This document shows, piece after piece, positions 23,348-39,039 of a stretch of DNA of 64,000 nt (positions are counted from its first letter, which is position 1; each line of letters begins with the position of its first letter). The position numbers and the translations under genes were made by a program. A model generated the notes under the pieces. The model saw only the letters and a list, made by a program, of their open reading frames with translations, ran no database searches and was not told the origin of the DNA. The DNA is from Proteles cristata cristata (lineage: Eukaryota; Chordata; Mammalia; Carnivora; Hyaenidae): positions 540,510 through 604,509 of the forward strand of contig JAESUZ010003089.1 of NCBI GenBank assembly GCA_017311185.1, given 5' to 3'.

Positions 23348-23571
23348 TTTTTTTTTTTTTAAATGTTTTATTTATTTTTAGGAGAGAGAGAGAGACAGCG
23401 TGACAGCAGCAGGGGAGGGTCAGAGAGAGAGGGAGTCACAGACTGAAACAGGCTCCAGGCTCTGAGCTGGCAGTCAGCACAGAGCCCGAACGGGGCTCGA
23501 ACCCACGAACCGCGAGACCATGACCCAAGCGAAAGTCGGACGCTTAACCGACTAAGCCACCCAGGCGCCCC
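23348..23571 (-). mobile_element. CAN SINE, minus
   Basis: Fourth of the run. It is near-consensus, with a small CAGCAGCAGG duplication in the GA-rich part. Confidence 0.94.
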
Positions 23572-23685
23572 AATACCTTGAGTATTTTTAATCAAGAAAA
23601 GATATTTAACTTATCAGAGGTATTTTCAAAGTCTATAGATTTACTCCTATGATACTTATTTTCATATCTATTAATACGAGGGATT

Positions 23686-23877
23686 GTATTTTTTTAAATA
23701 TTTATTTTATTTTTGAGAGAGAGAGAATGAACAGGGGAGGAGCAGAGAGAGAGAGAAGATCCGAAGTGGGCTCTGCGCTGTCAGGACAGAGCCTGACGCG
23801 GGGCTCAAACCCTCGAACCGCGAGATCATGACCTGAGCCGAAGTCAGACGCTCAACCGAAGACACCCAGGTGCCCCC
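23686..23877 (-). mobile_element. Old CAN SINE, minus
   Basis: Flanked by diverged duplications ATACGAGGGATTGTAT and ATATGAGGAACTGTAT. Only 14 of 16 positions match, so it is an older insertion. Confidence 0.9.
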
Positions 23878-24180
23878 ATATGAGGAACTGTATTAACAAA
23901 TTCCCTAACATTTTACTAGCATTGAATGCTGGAATATATCCTACGCTGTCATAGTGTATTACTTCCTTAATGTGCTGTTGGACACGGCTTTTTAATATTT
24001 ATTAGAGATTTTTGCATTGATATACCTAAGAGATATTGGGTCTATGATGTTCTGTCTTTCCACAGTTTTTATTAGGTTAGTTACCAAGACTAGCTTCATT
24101 CTTGGTATTTATTATTTTGTGTATTTGTACTGTTTGTCTTTTGCTGATTAGGTTAGCTGCGTGTCTAGTTGTTTTAATTT
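23878..24180 (-). mobile_element. Old L1 ORF2 fragment
   Basis: GTATTACTTCCTTAATGTGC and the A+T-rich sequence that follows resemble antisense L1 reverse-transcriptase-region DNA. Confidence 0.6.
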
Positions 24181-24590
24181 TCCAGAGAGCCAGAGCTGTG
24201 ACTGATCAGTGAAGGCTGGCGCGGTCCACACCCTCCCCTCCTGCCACCCCCACAGCCGCCCCCCTGCTCCCTCTCGCCTGGGTCTCCCTCTCCAGGCTGA
24301 GCTGGGGATCTGGTCGGGCTGTCGCTTCTTTTCCTTTTCAAAGAAACCAAAGTGCAGGTTTTAAAACCGTTTTCTGTAGCACTGATACTTGAAGGACTCC
24401 TGACTACAGGAAATAGGTGCTTCAAACCTACTTTCTTGACTTTTTTCTTTTAATCATTTCTGCTTCGCTGCGTCTTGCTTGCTGTTGACAAGCCTGATCA
24501 CAAGCCATTTTCCCTACATACTTCCGGGGCCCTGGACCCTGAAGGTCATTTCTGTATCCACCGCTCCCCCTGAGCTGGTCCTCGCTTAGT
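24181..24590. other. Unassigned
   Basis: Short sequence between L1 and the C-rich tandem arrays. No gene seen. Confidence 0.4.
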
Positions 24591-24592
24591 GT

Positions 24593-24661
24593 CCCACCGC
24601 CCTCGGCTGTCCCCCACCGCCCTCGGCTGTCCCCCACCGCCCTCGGCTGTCCCCCACTGCC
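24593..24661 (+). repeat. 20-base tandem repeat
   Basis: About 3.5 copies of CCACCGCCCTCGGCTGTCCC, nearly identical to each other. Confidence 0.95.
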
Positions 24662-24679
24662 CGGCTACGGATCGCAGGG

Positions 24680-24945
24680 GCGGCGGCCCCCCACCCCCCG
24701 CCTGCCCCGCCCCGGGTGCCCCCCACCGCCCCCGCCTGCCCCGCCCCCCGGGTGCCCCCCACCCCCCGCCTGCCCGCCCCGGGTGCCCCCCCCACCCCCG
24801 CCTGCCCCGCCCCCGGGTGCCCCCACCCCCCGCCTGCCCGCCCCGGGTGCCCCCCACACCCCCGCCCGCCCGCCCGGGTGCCCCCCACACCCCTGCCTGC
24901 CCCGCCCCGGGTGCCCCCCTGCCTGCCCGCCCCAGGTGCCCCCGG
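24680..24945 (+). repeat. C-rich minisatellite
   Basis: Units of about 28-34 bases built on GCCTGCCCCGCCCCGGGTGC and a C-run. Variable spacing and G-quadruplex potential on the minus strand. It yields spurious proline/glycine-rich frames. Confidence 0.92.
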
Positions 24946-25317
24946 CTCGCACGTGTGCCCCGGGGCCCTGCCATAAGCTGCTCTTCCGCTTCCTTCTCAC
25001 TCGCTTTCATCCGTCCTCACTTCCTGTCTTCCTTCTGTTGTCCGCTTGTGTCTTGAGGTCCCGAGTGTCTGACGCAAGGTGTCTTCCCGGCTCCAGGAGC
25101 TTCACCTCAGGTATTACCCGTGAACCCGCTGCAGAGCTGGTGTTCGTGTTCACCCGCGGGTTCGCCTGTTTGGGGTTGTCTGCTGCCCCCTCCCGGCGGC
25201 GCGGTGAAGTGCAGCGCCCGTGACCGCGGTCCGTCCGTCTGTCTGTCTGGCGGTGGTTTGGCGGTGGGAGGGGTCCGCGCCTCCGAGACCGTGCTTCTCC
25301 TCTGCGGCCGGCTGGGC
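24946..25317. other. Unassigned
   Basis: Includes a (GTCC/GTCT)n stretch at 25230-25250. No gene seen. Confidence 0.4.
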
Positions 25318-26217
25318 AGGCCCAGGGGTCCCTGAAGGATGGGACAGTGAGAGAGATTCTTTCCGATCACCAGGCAGGCATCTCTGCTGTCGGTTTTGGT
25401 GTCTTTATTTAAAGGTTCAGCAACAACATGAGATCACAAAAAGGAATTTTTACGATGGGAAGCCTTTTGTGAATTACCCCCATCATAGTGAGGTTGGATT
25501 TTACAACTAAGGAAATAACAGGATGTTCTTAATGAAAAGTAGGATGACATGTATGTGTTAAGTCGTAAATAGTTAGGCCAGGAGTCATTCCATCTGGCTC
25601 TCAAGAGGATGAATGTTTTTCAACTGGTTTGTGGAAACCTGCTTGATGCTGGATGTGTGAACACCACGGGGCCCTGAATGTGTCAGGCTTTTGCTTTTGG
25701 GTTATGTGTTGGCTACTCTTCTCCATCCTCATCCCGGCTGCCAGTAGGGGGCGGTGTTTGCAGAAAGTAAGCCTTGGGCAAGGGACCGCCACACACCCCC
25801 AGTTAGAAGAAGGTGTAAATGTTAACTTAGGTTCTGCCCTTATCTGTACCTTAACTCTAAATTAGCCTCTTTGTCTCGGGGCCAGGCTCAGTTGTAATTC
25901 TTGTGTTCTTAACCCCCTAAGTCTCGGATCTGCAAGGCCCATAGGAAGAGGCTTTTGACAGTCACCCACAGAGCTTTCATCTGAAGTCTCTTTGGAAAAG
26001 GCAGGGATATGCGTTTCCTTATGAGCAATCTGTGTGGGGAATATCGGTCTGATCTGGAACATTGTGAGGCCTGGTCAATACCCGCAGGCTCGTTTCCAAC
26101 ATGAGCCCGTAGTAGGAGGAGATCCCAGTTTCCGTTCCTCGTGGCAGGAGCTGTGCAAGCGCTGCCATTTCCTCGCTGTGGCCGTCACCCAGCGAGGCCG
26201 GCGCGGCTCCCGGCACC
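25318..26217 (-). mobile_element. ERV LTR-like repeat, copy 1
   Basis: About 900 bases that also occur at 40955-41957 in the same orientation. On the minus strand it starts TGCCGGGAGCC and carries AATAAAGACACC near 25410, as expected for U3 start and R poly(A) signal. About 65 bases present in copy 2 are missing here. No protein-coding retroviral sequence is attached. The family name is uncertain. Confidence 0.75.
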
Positions 26218-26404
26218 CCAACCCCTCACCCCTGGCGATCACTGATCTGATTTCTGCTACCCTCCCCTGTGCTTTCTAGAATTTCATGTTAATGGAATCA
26301 CACAGTACTTATGATGTTTTTTCTTCTTCCCTTTTTAACTTAGCATGTTTGAAATTCGTCCGTGTCGTTGCATGTATCTGCTGTTTATTCCTTTACATTT
26401 GTTT
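26218..26404 (-). mobile_element. Old L1 3' UTR fragment
   Basis: CACTGATCTGATTTCTGC, TTTCTAGAATTTCATGTTAA and GGAATCACACAGTA are typical of antisense L1 3' UTRs. It resumes after the LTR-like block on its right. Confidence 0.75.
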
Positions 26405-26785
26405 AAAACCAAAATTCAACTGGGTAAATCTTAAAGACTGCGTTGGCTTTATTCACCAATTCATGAGTCGGACAGCCTCCATCTAGCTGATAGAAAGGAG
26501 CTCTGAGGCGCTTCATGGATTAAAAGACTTTTATAGGCAGAAGAGAGCAGGGCGAGCAAGTTACATGGCAAAGTGCAGGTTGGTTGTGACAAAGTCACCT
26601 TCCTTTAAGGGACAGCAGTGGTCTGTCGGGCAGATGCCCGCACCAGTGCTGATCAGGTACTTCCAGATGGACTGGTTTAAGGTTCCGTTCCCAGGAGAGC
26701 TCACGCTGTAATTAAGTCTCAGGTGCCTCGGGGCCTCGCCTCAGGGATTCTGTTTGGGGGCAATTTAACAAGTTGTTCCAAGGTA
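26405..26785 (-). mobile_element. LTR-like insertion in L1
   Basis: On the minus strand this carries AATAAAGCCAACGC. It interrupts the L1 whose halves lie at 26218-26404 and 26786-27785. I cannot name the family. Confidence 0.55.
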
Positions 26786-27785
26786 TTCCGTCACGTGGAT
26801 ATAGGGATGTATGAATAAGACTTCTATGAATACCTGCATCCAGGTCTGTTTGGACTTCTTCTTCATTTCTTTGGGGTAAAAGCCCAGGAAGTGACTGCTG
26901 GGTCAGAGGCTAAGAGTATGTCTAATTTTAGAAGAAACTGCCCAACATTTCCCCAAAAGGCTGCACCTTTTGCGCCTGCTCAGGCACCGCGGGAGCGTTC
27001 CAGCCCTAAGCACGTCGTCCGTCCTCAGCGTGGCTGTGTCTGCAAGTATGTAGTGGTTTCTCGTTGTGGTTTTAACTTGCACTTTCCTGATGGCTAATGA
27101 GGCTTCACATCATTTCATGAGCTTTTTGCCATGTGGGCTTCTTCTTTGGTGAAGTGTCTCCTCAGATCTCTTGTCCATTTATCGTAGGGCTGTTTTCTTT
27201 TTATTAAATCGTATGCACCGTTTTAATATACATGAATATTTTCTCCTGGCTTTGGATTTCAATTTTATTTCCTTAAAGTATGTTCCTAAGAGCACAAGTT
27301 TTTAATTCCGATGGAGTCTGATGGATGCTTTTCTTCCCTTTAGAGAGCATGCTGTTTGTGTGGTAAGAGATGTTTATGTAGCCAAAGTCACACAAATGAT
27401 CTCCTGTGCTTGTTTCTGGAAGATGGTGAGTGTTGGCTCTCATGCTGACATATTAGAGCCATTCCACAAACAGTGGTTGATTACATCCAGTGCCTGAGGA
27501 AGCAGGTGTATGGTTGAGACTTACTCTTCTCCTACGAAAGTCTCTTCCAGCACCACTTACTGAAAAGACAAACCTTTCCCCATTGAATTAGCTTGATGAC
27601 TTTATAATAATCAATTGACTGTATGGGTGTGGGTTTATTTCTGAACTTGCCGTTCTGTTCCATTGATCCACACATCTATCCTGATGCCCAAAGCAATACT
27701 GTCTTAATTACCATAGTCTTACTGTCAGACTTAAAATCAGGTAATGTCGTATCTCCCGACTTGTTCTTCTCTTTCAGAAGTTTTT
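26786..27785 (-). mobile_element. Old L1 fragment
   Basis: Landmarks include TTTCTTTGGGGTAAAAGCCC, AGGAAGTGACTGCTGGGTCA, CTTTCCTGATGGCTAATGA, GTTCCATTGATCCACACATC and TTAATTACCATAGTCTTACT, all antisense L1 3' region. Confidence 0.85.
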
Positions 27786-28211
27786 GGGGGCGCCCGGGTG
27801 GCTCAGTCGTGCAGCATCCAACTCTTGGCTGCTTTTGGCTCAGGTCATGATCTCATGGTTCATGGGTTCGAGCCCCACCTCCGGCTCTGTGCTGACAGTG
27901 CAGGGCCTGCTTGGTATTCTCTCTCTGCCCCTCCAGCAGGCTCTCTCTCTCTTTCAAAATAAACATTTTTTTAATTTAAAAAAATTTTTTAAATTTATTT
28001 TTGACAGAGAGGAAGCGTGAGCAGGGGAGGGTCAGAGAGAGAGGATAACACAGACTCTGAAACAGGCTTTAGGCTCTGAGCTGTCAGCACAGAGCCTGAC
28101 GCGGGGCTCAAACCCACGAACCATGAGATCATGACCTGAGCCGAAGTCGGACGTTCAACCGACTGTGCCACCCAGGCGCCCCCTCTTTCAAAATAAACAT
28201 TTAAAAAAAGA
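27786..28211 (+). mobile_element. CAN SINE, plus, interrupted by another SINE
   Basis: The outer SINE runs 27786-27968 and its tail resumes at 28183. It is an older variant, with ATGATCTCATGGTTCATGGG in the head. Confidence 0.9.
27969..28182 (-). mobile_element. CAN SINE, minus, nested
   Basis: Inserted into the tail of the plus SINE. The 20-base direct repeat CTCTTTCAAAATAAACATTT lies at 27949-27968 and 28183-28202, identical on both sides. Confidence 0.96.
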
Positions 28212-28500
28212 AGGGACCAAATTTGATAAAACTTATAAATGTTATCATCTCGCCGAACACCTAACGGCGCCCACAGCCTGAAGCATCACTGTAACCCCCA
28301 TTAGAGTGGGCGCCATGGGGGCTGCGGATGTCGTGGGGGCTGCCAGGGGCCCAGCTGTGCTGTCAGGGTCAGAGAAGCTGAATAAAGCAAGGGCCTAAGT
28401 GGAAGGAAGAGCTCCGCCTCTCCTCTCCTGCCCGACCGTGTGAACAGGAGACTAAAGCCGGGACGAGGCGCCACCTGCCCCCTTCCGTTCTGCTCTGTGG
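28212..28500. other. Unassigned
   Basis: Transition from repeat-rich to GC-rich DNA. No gene seen. Confidence 0.4.
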
Positions 28501-29500
28501 ACAGTGTGCCGGTCCAGGGTCCGTGGGTGGCCTCGGTGCCGAGGCTTCTGTGGTGGTGAGAAGCCAGGGCTCAGAGAGCGGGCGAGGCGAGGGCGAGGGG
28601 TGGAAGGGCGCAGGGTGGTGGGGAAGGGGTCTGCGAGGCCCCCCTCGCCCCCTGGTGAGGACGCCAGAGGGCACCTGGCGGCATGAGACTGAATGCGTGC
28701 AAGGGCAGGGACGGCGGGGCCGCGGTGCCCTCGCCGAGCCCCTTGAGGCCCCGGGGGCCCTTTGCAAGCGCCCGTGTGCAGTCGGGCTCACCCCGGGCGC
28801 CGCGGCTCAGCCCCCCGGTACTGTGGGACTGAGCGAGCACCGCAGGCGGCGCCCCGGACAGGACCCGAGGGGTCACGGTCACGGGGGGCCAAGGCCGCGG
28901 GCAAGGTAACGGGGAGCCCCGACCGTGTCCAAGGCCGGGGAGACGCCCCGCAGCGCAGAGGGTCTCTGCCCTCCTTGCCCCTGAACTTGGCGGAGTCTCC
29001 CCCACCGGGTGACGGCGGGGGCGGCCCAGCTCGGGGCGGCACCGCGACGGGCAGGGCCCAGTCCGCGTGGCACTCACGGTCCCCCGGATACAGGGGGTTT
29101 GCGATGTCAGGGCCAGGAGGGTCGCAGGGTCCCCGGGGCCCACAGCCGCGCCCTGCCGTCTCCACTCGCGGCGCCGCCGGCGCACAGGCCCCGCCCGGGA
29201 CGGAGCTCGTTCTCCGCGCGGCCGCACACGAGGGCCGCCGAGGGTCCCCTCCGCCCGGCAGCCGCGGCGTCGCCACATGCTTATCGGAGGACGGAGTTTT
29301 ATCCAAATCCGGTTTCTCCAGGGACCCGCTGCAGAGGCCAGTCTGTGTGCAGCCCTGCGCGCCCCCGAGGGGACCCGAACTGCGGCGACCGTCAGGGCCA
29401 CAGCACAGGCCCCTCTGACCCTCCAGGGGACCGGCGGACATAGGCCTCGCTCGGGCTCTCGATCTCGGAAAGCCCAGATCCGGGCAACGGCCCCTGCCCC
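28500..29500. promoter_or_regulatory. CpG island without a recognised gene
   Basis: High GC with frequent CpG and no CpG depletion, especially 28690-29400. Very long frames (473 and 421 codons minus, 315 codons plus) overlap here, which is what high GC alone produces. None has a recognisable domain. It could be a promoter of a non-coding transcript or of an unrecognised upstream exon. Confidence 0.55.
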
Positions 29501-30499
29501 TCCCCCACCAACAGGGCTCTGGGGGGCAAGTGACCCGCGCTCCCTGCGGGGAAGCAAAGGTGTCCGGGAACTGAGACGACTCTCCATCCCGCAAAGGTCG
29601 GCCGACCGCAGGCTGACGATCTGCCTCTTCCCTGTCCCTCCTGACCCCCCAACCGGCCCCCTGCCGACCCCTGCCGCCCCTCCAGCCGCCCCCCTGCCAC
29701 CCCGCTCCCGCCCCCCCACAGCTGCTCCGCTCCCGCCCCCAAAAAGGCCCTGCCCCTGCCCTCCCAGACGCCCTCCCCACCCCAGCCGCCCCCGGCCTCC
29801 CGGCCCTGGAGCCCCCACCCCAGCCGCCCGTTCCCGCTCCCCCAGCCGCTCCGCTGCCCAGAAACCCCTTCCCGATGACATCAGGAAAGAGCAGGTGGGC
29901 AGCCGCACCCACTGTGCCCGCGGACGTCCCTTGCCGGAGACCGAAACTGCGCAGGTCACCCCTGATGGCAAGGCCCAGGGAGGAGACTGCAAGGCAGTCA
30001 GAAGAAGCGCCTGAAGAATTCTTCTCTACTTTGTCTGTACCTTTTACTCTCACTTCTGCTGTGAGTCTATTCTAGGGTTAATATGAAACCAGAATCCCCC
30101 AAAGTTCCCCCCTTCCTCCAAAATGGAATGTACCTAAGTATCATGTCCGCCCCCTCAATCAGATGTTGTCTAATGAATATTGTAGCAATTAGCAAAATTG
30201 GAGACAGTCCACTATGCATGGGGTCCATAAGAGACCTAGACTTCATTTTCCTTGTACGGGTCTAACTACCAGTAAGAACACATATGATGCCATAAGCAGA
30301 GACAAAAACAGGACTTACTAGCTGTGGAGGACTTTCTCAAAATAGTGTTAGAGAAAATTTGCCTGCTGACCTTCAGCCTGTAAGGCAACTTATGGATTGT
30401 TCTGGCCAAAGAATGAGATTGGTAAGTGCAGAGACCGAATTCTAGTTGATCCACGTAAAACATTTCCATACGTCATCTATGATAAATGTTGACATTGTT
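29501..30499. other. Unassigned, possible LTR flank
   Basis: C-rich until about 29870, then A+T-rich. The A+T-rich part after 30010 may belong to the same retroviral-type repeat as the LTR-like block that follows, but shows no readable retroviral protein. Confidence 0.4.
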
Positions 30500-30960
30500 C
30501 TTTCTTAGTAAGGGGTTGTGAGAGTCCGTTACCTACAACCGCGGGTACAAGTATATCCTGTGTTTGCACGCCCACTGAACTTAAACAATTAAAGGGCACC
30601 GTGATCTCATGTATTCTGGCAATATGCTTCACTTATCCTTAGATACCCGGCCACACGTAGTAAAGAATATGTAAAACTTCGTTATGACTACATGGTTAAA
30701 TTTTATTGGTTGAAGTGGAAATTACGTACCATGAAATCACTGTTGCCAAGAAAACTTAGAAATGTTAAGTCCCATGACTGTACTCAAAAAATGTAAATTG
30801 TTTAAGCATGATTGTTTGAATTTGCTATATAAAAACCCTAAGCTGAAAAATAAATTTGAGCAGTCCACCTGAAGAGGCTGCTCCGTGTCTTCTTTCGCCG
30901 ACGCCAACCATCACTCTCTGGGCCAACCCTGGCTTCAGAGGCTGGACCCCTGCAGCCCCT
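30500..30960 (+). mobile_element. LTR-like block with TATA box and poly(A) signal
   Basis: A TGTGAGAGTCCGTTACC start is followed by A+T-rich U3-like sequence, CTATATAAAAACC at about 30823 and AATAAA at about 30849, and then a GCTGCTCCGTGTCTTC-type R/U5 segment. That order is the plus-strand plan of a retroviral LTR. It lies about 2.2 kb upstream of the LY6L start codon and in the same direction. Boundaries are approximate and no coding retroviral sequence is seen. Confidence 0.65.
30823..30855 (+). promoter_or_regulatory. TATA box and AATAAA of the LTR-like block
   Basis: TATATAAAAA and AAAAATAAATTTG lie about 20 bases apart, giving a possible promoter immediately followed by a poly(A) signal. 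Confidence 0.55.
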
Positions 30961-35484
<4,524 letters not shown>

Positions 35485-37985
35485 GCACCCTCCTCGTGGC
35501 CCCAAAGACCCACTGCACCCTCCCACCCCCGCCTCTGCCCACCCCTCCCATCCCTGGCGGGAGCCCTGTGCCCAGACCGCCGCCGCCCTTCGAGGGGGAC
35601 ACCGGGCGTTTCCCAGCTCGACCCCGTGTATAAGGTTTCAAGCCCTGAACTTACCGTCCAGGCCCTTGCTCTGGCCCACACAGCAAGGCCAGAGGGCAGC
35701 TGCGGCCCTGATTCGGGGTCTGACATGGCCAGAACCCCCCCCCCTCAGCCCTGCCCCCGCCGTCCGTGGGGTCCCAGGCAGGGTCCTGCGGGGGTGCCTA
35801 GCTGGGCATTGAAGCCACAACCACCGCCCCTTCTGGAGACGGTGAGCTCACTGCCTGACCGCTCGGTGCCCTCGAGCCTCCGGCCGCTGCCCCCTGCCGT
35901 GCCCAGACCGTCCCTCCAGCCTCCTCTGTGGCTGCGCGCCGCCTGCGCCAAGCCATCCAGCTGGGCCCGCCGAGCATGGGGCCGGGTAAGCAGGAGTCAT
36001 GGGGGCCGGGGGGCCGGGGGGCCGCTGCCTGGACGTGGGGTAGAGACCGCAGGGTCGGGGTCCAGGGCGTGTGGGCGGTGCTCATGTAAGGTACTCGGAT
36101 GCGGAGACGCCGGGAAGGGACGGCTGGGCAGTGGGGCGACGAAACCCGTGTGGGGTGGGCGGCTGGGCTGGCGAGGGTGAGGCCGAGGGAAGGGACGCCC
36201 GAGCCGGCCTGTGCGGGGGGCGCCAGGTGAGGGCAGAGGGGACAAGTGGAACTGGTGACAAGCTCAGGGCTGCTCAGGCTGAGCTGGGACACCCAGGGGA
36301 CACCCGGGGAAGGGCACGTCCTGGGGGATGGGGCGATGGTGGGCGGGGCTGGGAACGGGCCCCTGAGTAAGACGCCCCGGAGGAGGGTCTGTTGGGGGGG
36401 AATCACCTCCTCTGTGGTGGGTCCACCCAGTGCCCCCCACTCCCCACTCCGCACACCCCACCCCCCCAGCGCACCTCCACCCAGCCACCCCTGGTCGTTT
36501 CCCCTGCCCTGGGCTCCTCGCCCCTCCCAGCAGGGTCTGCACACCAGCCCGCCTCCAGGTCCTTATACCTGCCCTTCAGGGCGCACCTGCCCCGATCTCC
36601 AGCCACTTGTCATTTTCCCCATGGACGCAGGTGGACTCGGCTGGCCCTTGGTGCCCCCCGGCCTTTGCAGGCTCAGGACAACCCTAGGCCCTGGCTCCTC
36701 TCTGTGCCAAGGAGGCCGCTGGAGGTGCAATGAGATCTCAGGTGGGAGAGACCTCAGGTGAGGCCCGGGACAGGGACTGGACCTGGGCCAGGACCCTCCC
36801 CTGCTCTAAGCTCGTGAGTTTTCACGCTGGACTTACAGGTCCCGGGGTCCAGGCAGGCCCGTCGCCCTCATTGCCCGAGTCCCCGCCGTGGGGTTCCCGG
36901 CACGGTGGTGCATCAGGAGCCTCTGGCTCCCTGAGCTTCGGGCGGGCGGGAAAGCCGGGGCCAAGGGGCTCGACGGTGGGTGAGGGGTCAGGGGTCTCCC
37001 TTCGAGCTGCAGTTGACGAGGAAATACCTGTGTGTGTGACCGGCGTCAGGAGCCCCCAGGGCCCACCGCTCCAGCCCCGCTCTGCTCCACCAAGATAAGA
37101 ACTTTCGGAGCTGGGGGCCCTCGTCCCCGCCCTGGACGGAGGCCCAAGAACTGCGGCCCCTCAGCTGGAAACCAGAACCTCTGCTGAATCAGTGGGTAAA
37201 TGAAGCCACGAAGGTGAGCCCCGGGCACGGGGAGCAGCCAGGGAATCACCGAGAGCGAGGCTGGGCCGGTGGGGCCCGGAACAGCGAGGAGGGGGCCTGT
37301 CCCCAGCGGGGCCTCTGCGTCGTACCCAGCCACGTGGCCCCCCAAGTCCCCAGTGCCACGTGGCTGTCCCCATCCCTCCGACGCCAAGCCACACGGGCCC
37401 CTGCCGGGCGTCAGGAGGCCCCGCCGTCCGCGGGCGCTGCTGCCCTCACTTACCCGTTCCAGGGCTTTTGTTGCTGATTCTGTGGGGGTTCGGGTCTGTT
37501 TTGTGCTCAGTGCTGGGAACTCAGGTCCCGATGCAAGCCCCCCTCCGCCCCTCCTTGGTGGCGACGCTCCTCTCTGCCCACTGAGGGCTCCTCTCCGGCC
37601 TGGGCCAGGCCCTGCCTTCGCCTTCTCCCACACGCCTCCTTCATAAACACTTGAGTTTCCGGGCCCCCATCTGGCACCGGCTTAGCTCTTTGACTATAAA
37701 CCCAGTATGGTGACTGGATGCTTGTAACCTCTCTCTCTGATGCCGGTCATCGGCTCTGTGTGCAGGGCTCGGCCTGGGGAATCCCTGCCCCGTGGTGGGA
37801 CCTGGCCTCCCCGATGGGGCTTGGATGGCTGCGCAGACGCCCTGCATAAGGAGGGGCTCTCCGGAGGCGCTTGGAGGGAGCAGAGGGCGGTGCGTGGGCT
37901 GCAGACCTTGAACGGAAGAGCGGTCGTGGGGGGTCCGGTGTCTCTCTCACCCCCTTGGCCCTGGAAAGTAGACCCAATCACGCAG
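35485..37985. other. 3' flank of LY6L, no other gene recognised
   Basis: Contains the LY6L 3' UTR, but no clear AATAAA was found close to the stop codon, so the transcript end is not set. GC-rich frames overlap on both strands without domains. Confidence 0.5.
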
Positions 37986-38182
37986 AGTTTTATTTATTTC
38001 TGAGAGAGAGAGGCAGCGTGAGCAGGGAAGGGTCAGAGAGAGAGGGAGACAGAACCCGAAGCAGCTCCAGGCTCTGAGCTGTCAGCACAGAGCCCGACGC
38101 GGGGCTCGAACCCACAAACCGTGAGACCATGACCTGAGCTGAAGTCGGACACTTAACCGACTGAGCCCCCCCAGGCGCCCCC
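37986..38182 (-). mobile_element. CAN SINE, minus
   Basis: Short tail TTTTATTTATTTCTGAG and head GGGGGCGCCTGGGGGGGCTC. Moderately diverged. Confidence 0.92.
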
Positions 38183-38849
38183 AGACTTTCTGTTTTAAAA
38201 TGGAATTGGCACTCTGAGGAAAATGGGTGGAACAAAGCCGCACAGAGGGCCGGGGCCGAGACCCACGGCCGTGTGTGAGATCCAGCGCCCCCAGAAAGAG
38301 CGACAAGAAATGCCACAAGTGACGTCACCACGTGCGACACCAAAATGACATAGAGAAGGTCCCCGTAGCAACAGGGTGACAGAGTGGTGACGGCAGGCTT
38401 GGAAGGGAGAAGGAGGAACCGCGCACAGAGGGTCGCAGGGAGCTGGGTCCCTGCACTGGGGGCGCCACCGGCCGGCGGGCCAGGCGCTCCGCCCTCGGGG
38501 CTGACGGCGGTCCTGTGGCGCCCCGCCTCGTGGGAGCCCCCCACTGTCCACGTCAGAAGGGCGGCTTTTGACCGCATGGAAACCACAGTCGCAGGGTTGC
38601 CTGAGCTCGCAGGGGAGGTGCTCGCATACGTCAAGGAACAAGGCTGCACGTTTAGGGGAAATGGAGTATTTCCTGGCCAAAGCACAGTTGACTAAATTTA
38701 ACCCCAGAAGTGAAATTTCAGTCTCCTTCACACACAAGCACAGCGGTGACAGCCACTGACACAGAAGAGGAAATGATGCCATTTTCGTGTGTTGGTGCTG
38801 CGGTGAGACCCTTGCAGGCCAGATTTAGGAGCATATCAAGCAAGGACAT
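38183..38849. other. Unassigned
   Basis: GC-rich, becoming A+T-richer after 38680. No gene seen. Confidence 0.4.
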
Positions 38850-38850
38850 G

Positions 38851-38903
<53 letters not shown>
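38850..38903 (+). repeat. (GT)n microsatellite
   Basis: About 22 GT units followed by GCGCGCGC. Probably polymorphic. Confidence 0.95.
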
Positions 38904-39039
38904 AATCAATAGAATCGTTCAATAAGGCAACAGAATATGAAATTAAAATGAGGTCGACTGCCCACTAAAATGTTAAAATGAAAACTGAGAGCCTTTTTAT
39001 ACGCAAGCAAGAACCAGCTAGATAGAGGATGTAGCGGGA

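Noticed and set aside
24593..24945. CRISPR-like direct repeats
   Set aside because: Units are contiguous without unique spacers, and the DNA is mammalian.
28571..30053. Minus-strand open frames of 473 and 421 codons
   Set aside because: They overlap each other and plus-strand frames in CpG-rich DNA, have low-complexity composition and no domain. Long frames are expected where stop codons are rare.
30500..30960. Intact endogenous retrovirus
   Set aside because: No readable gag, pol or env sequence was found next to the LTR-like block.
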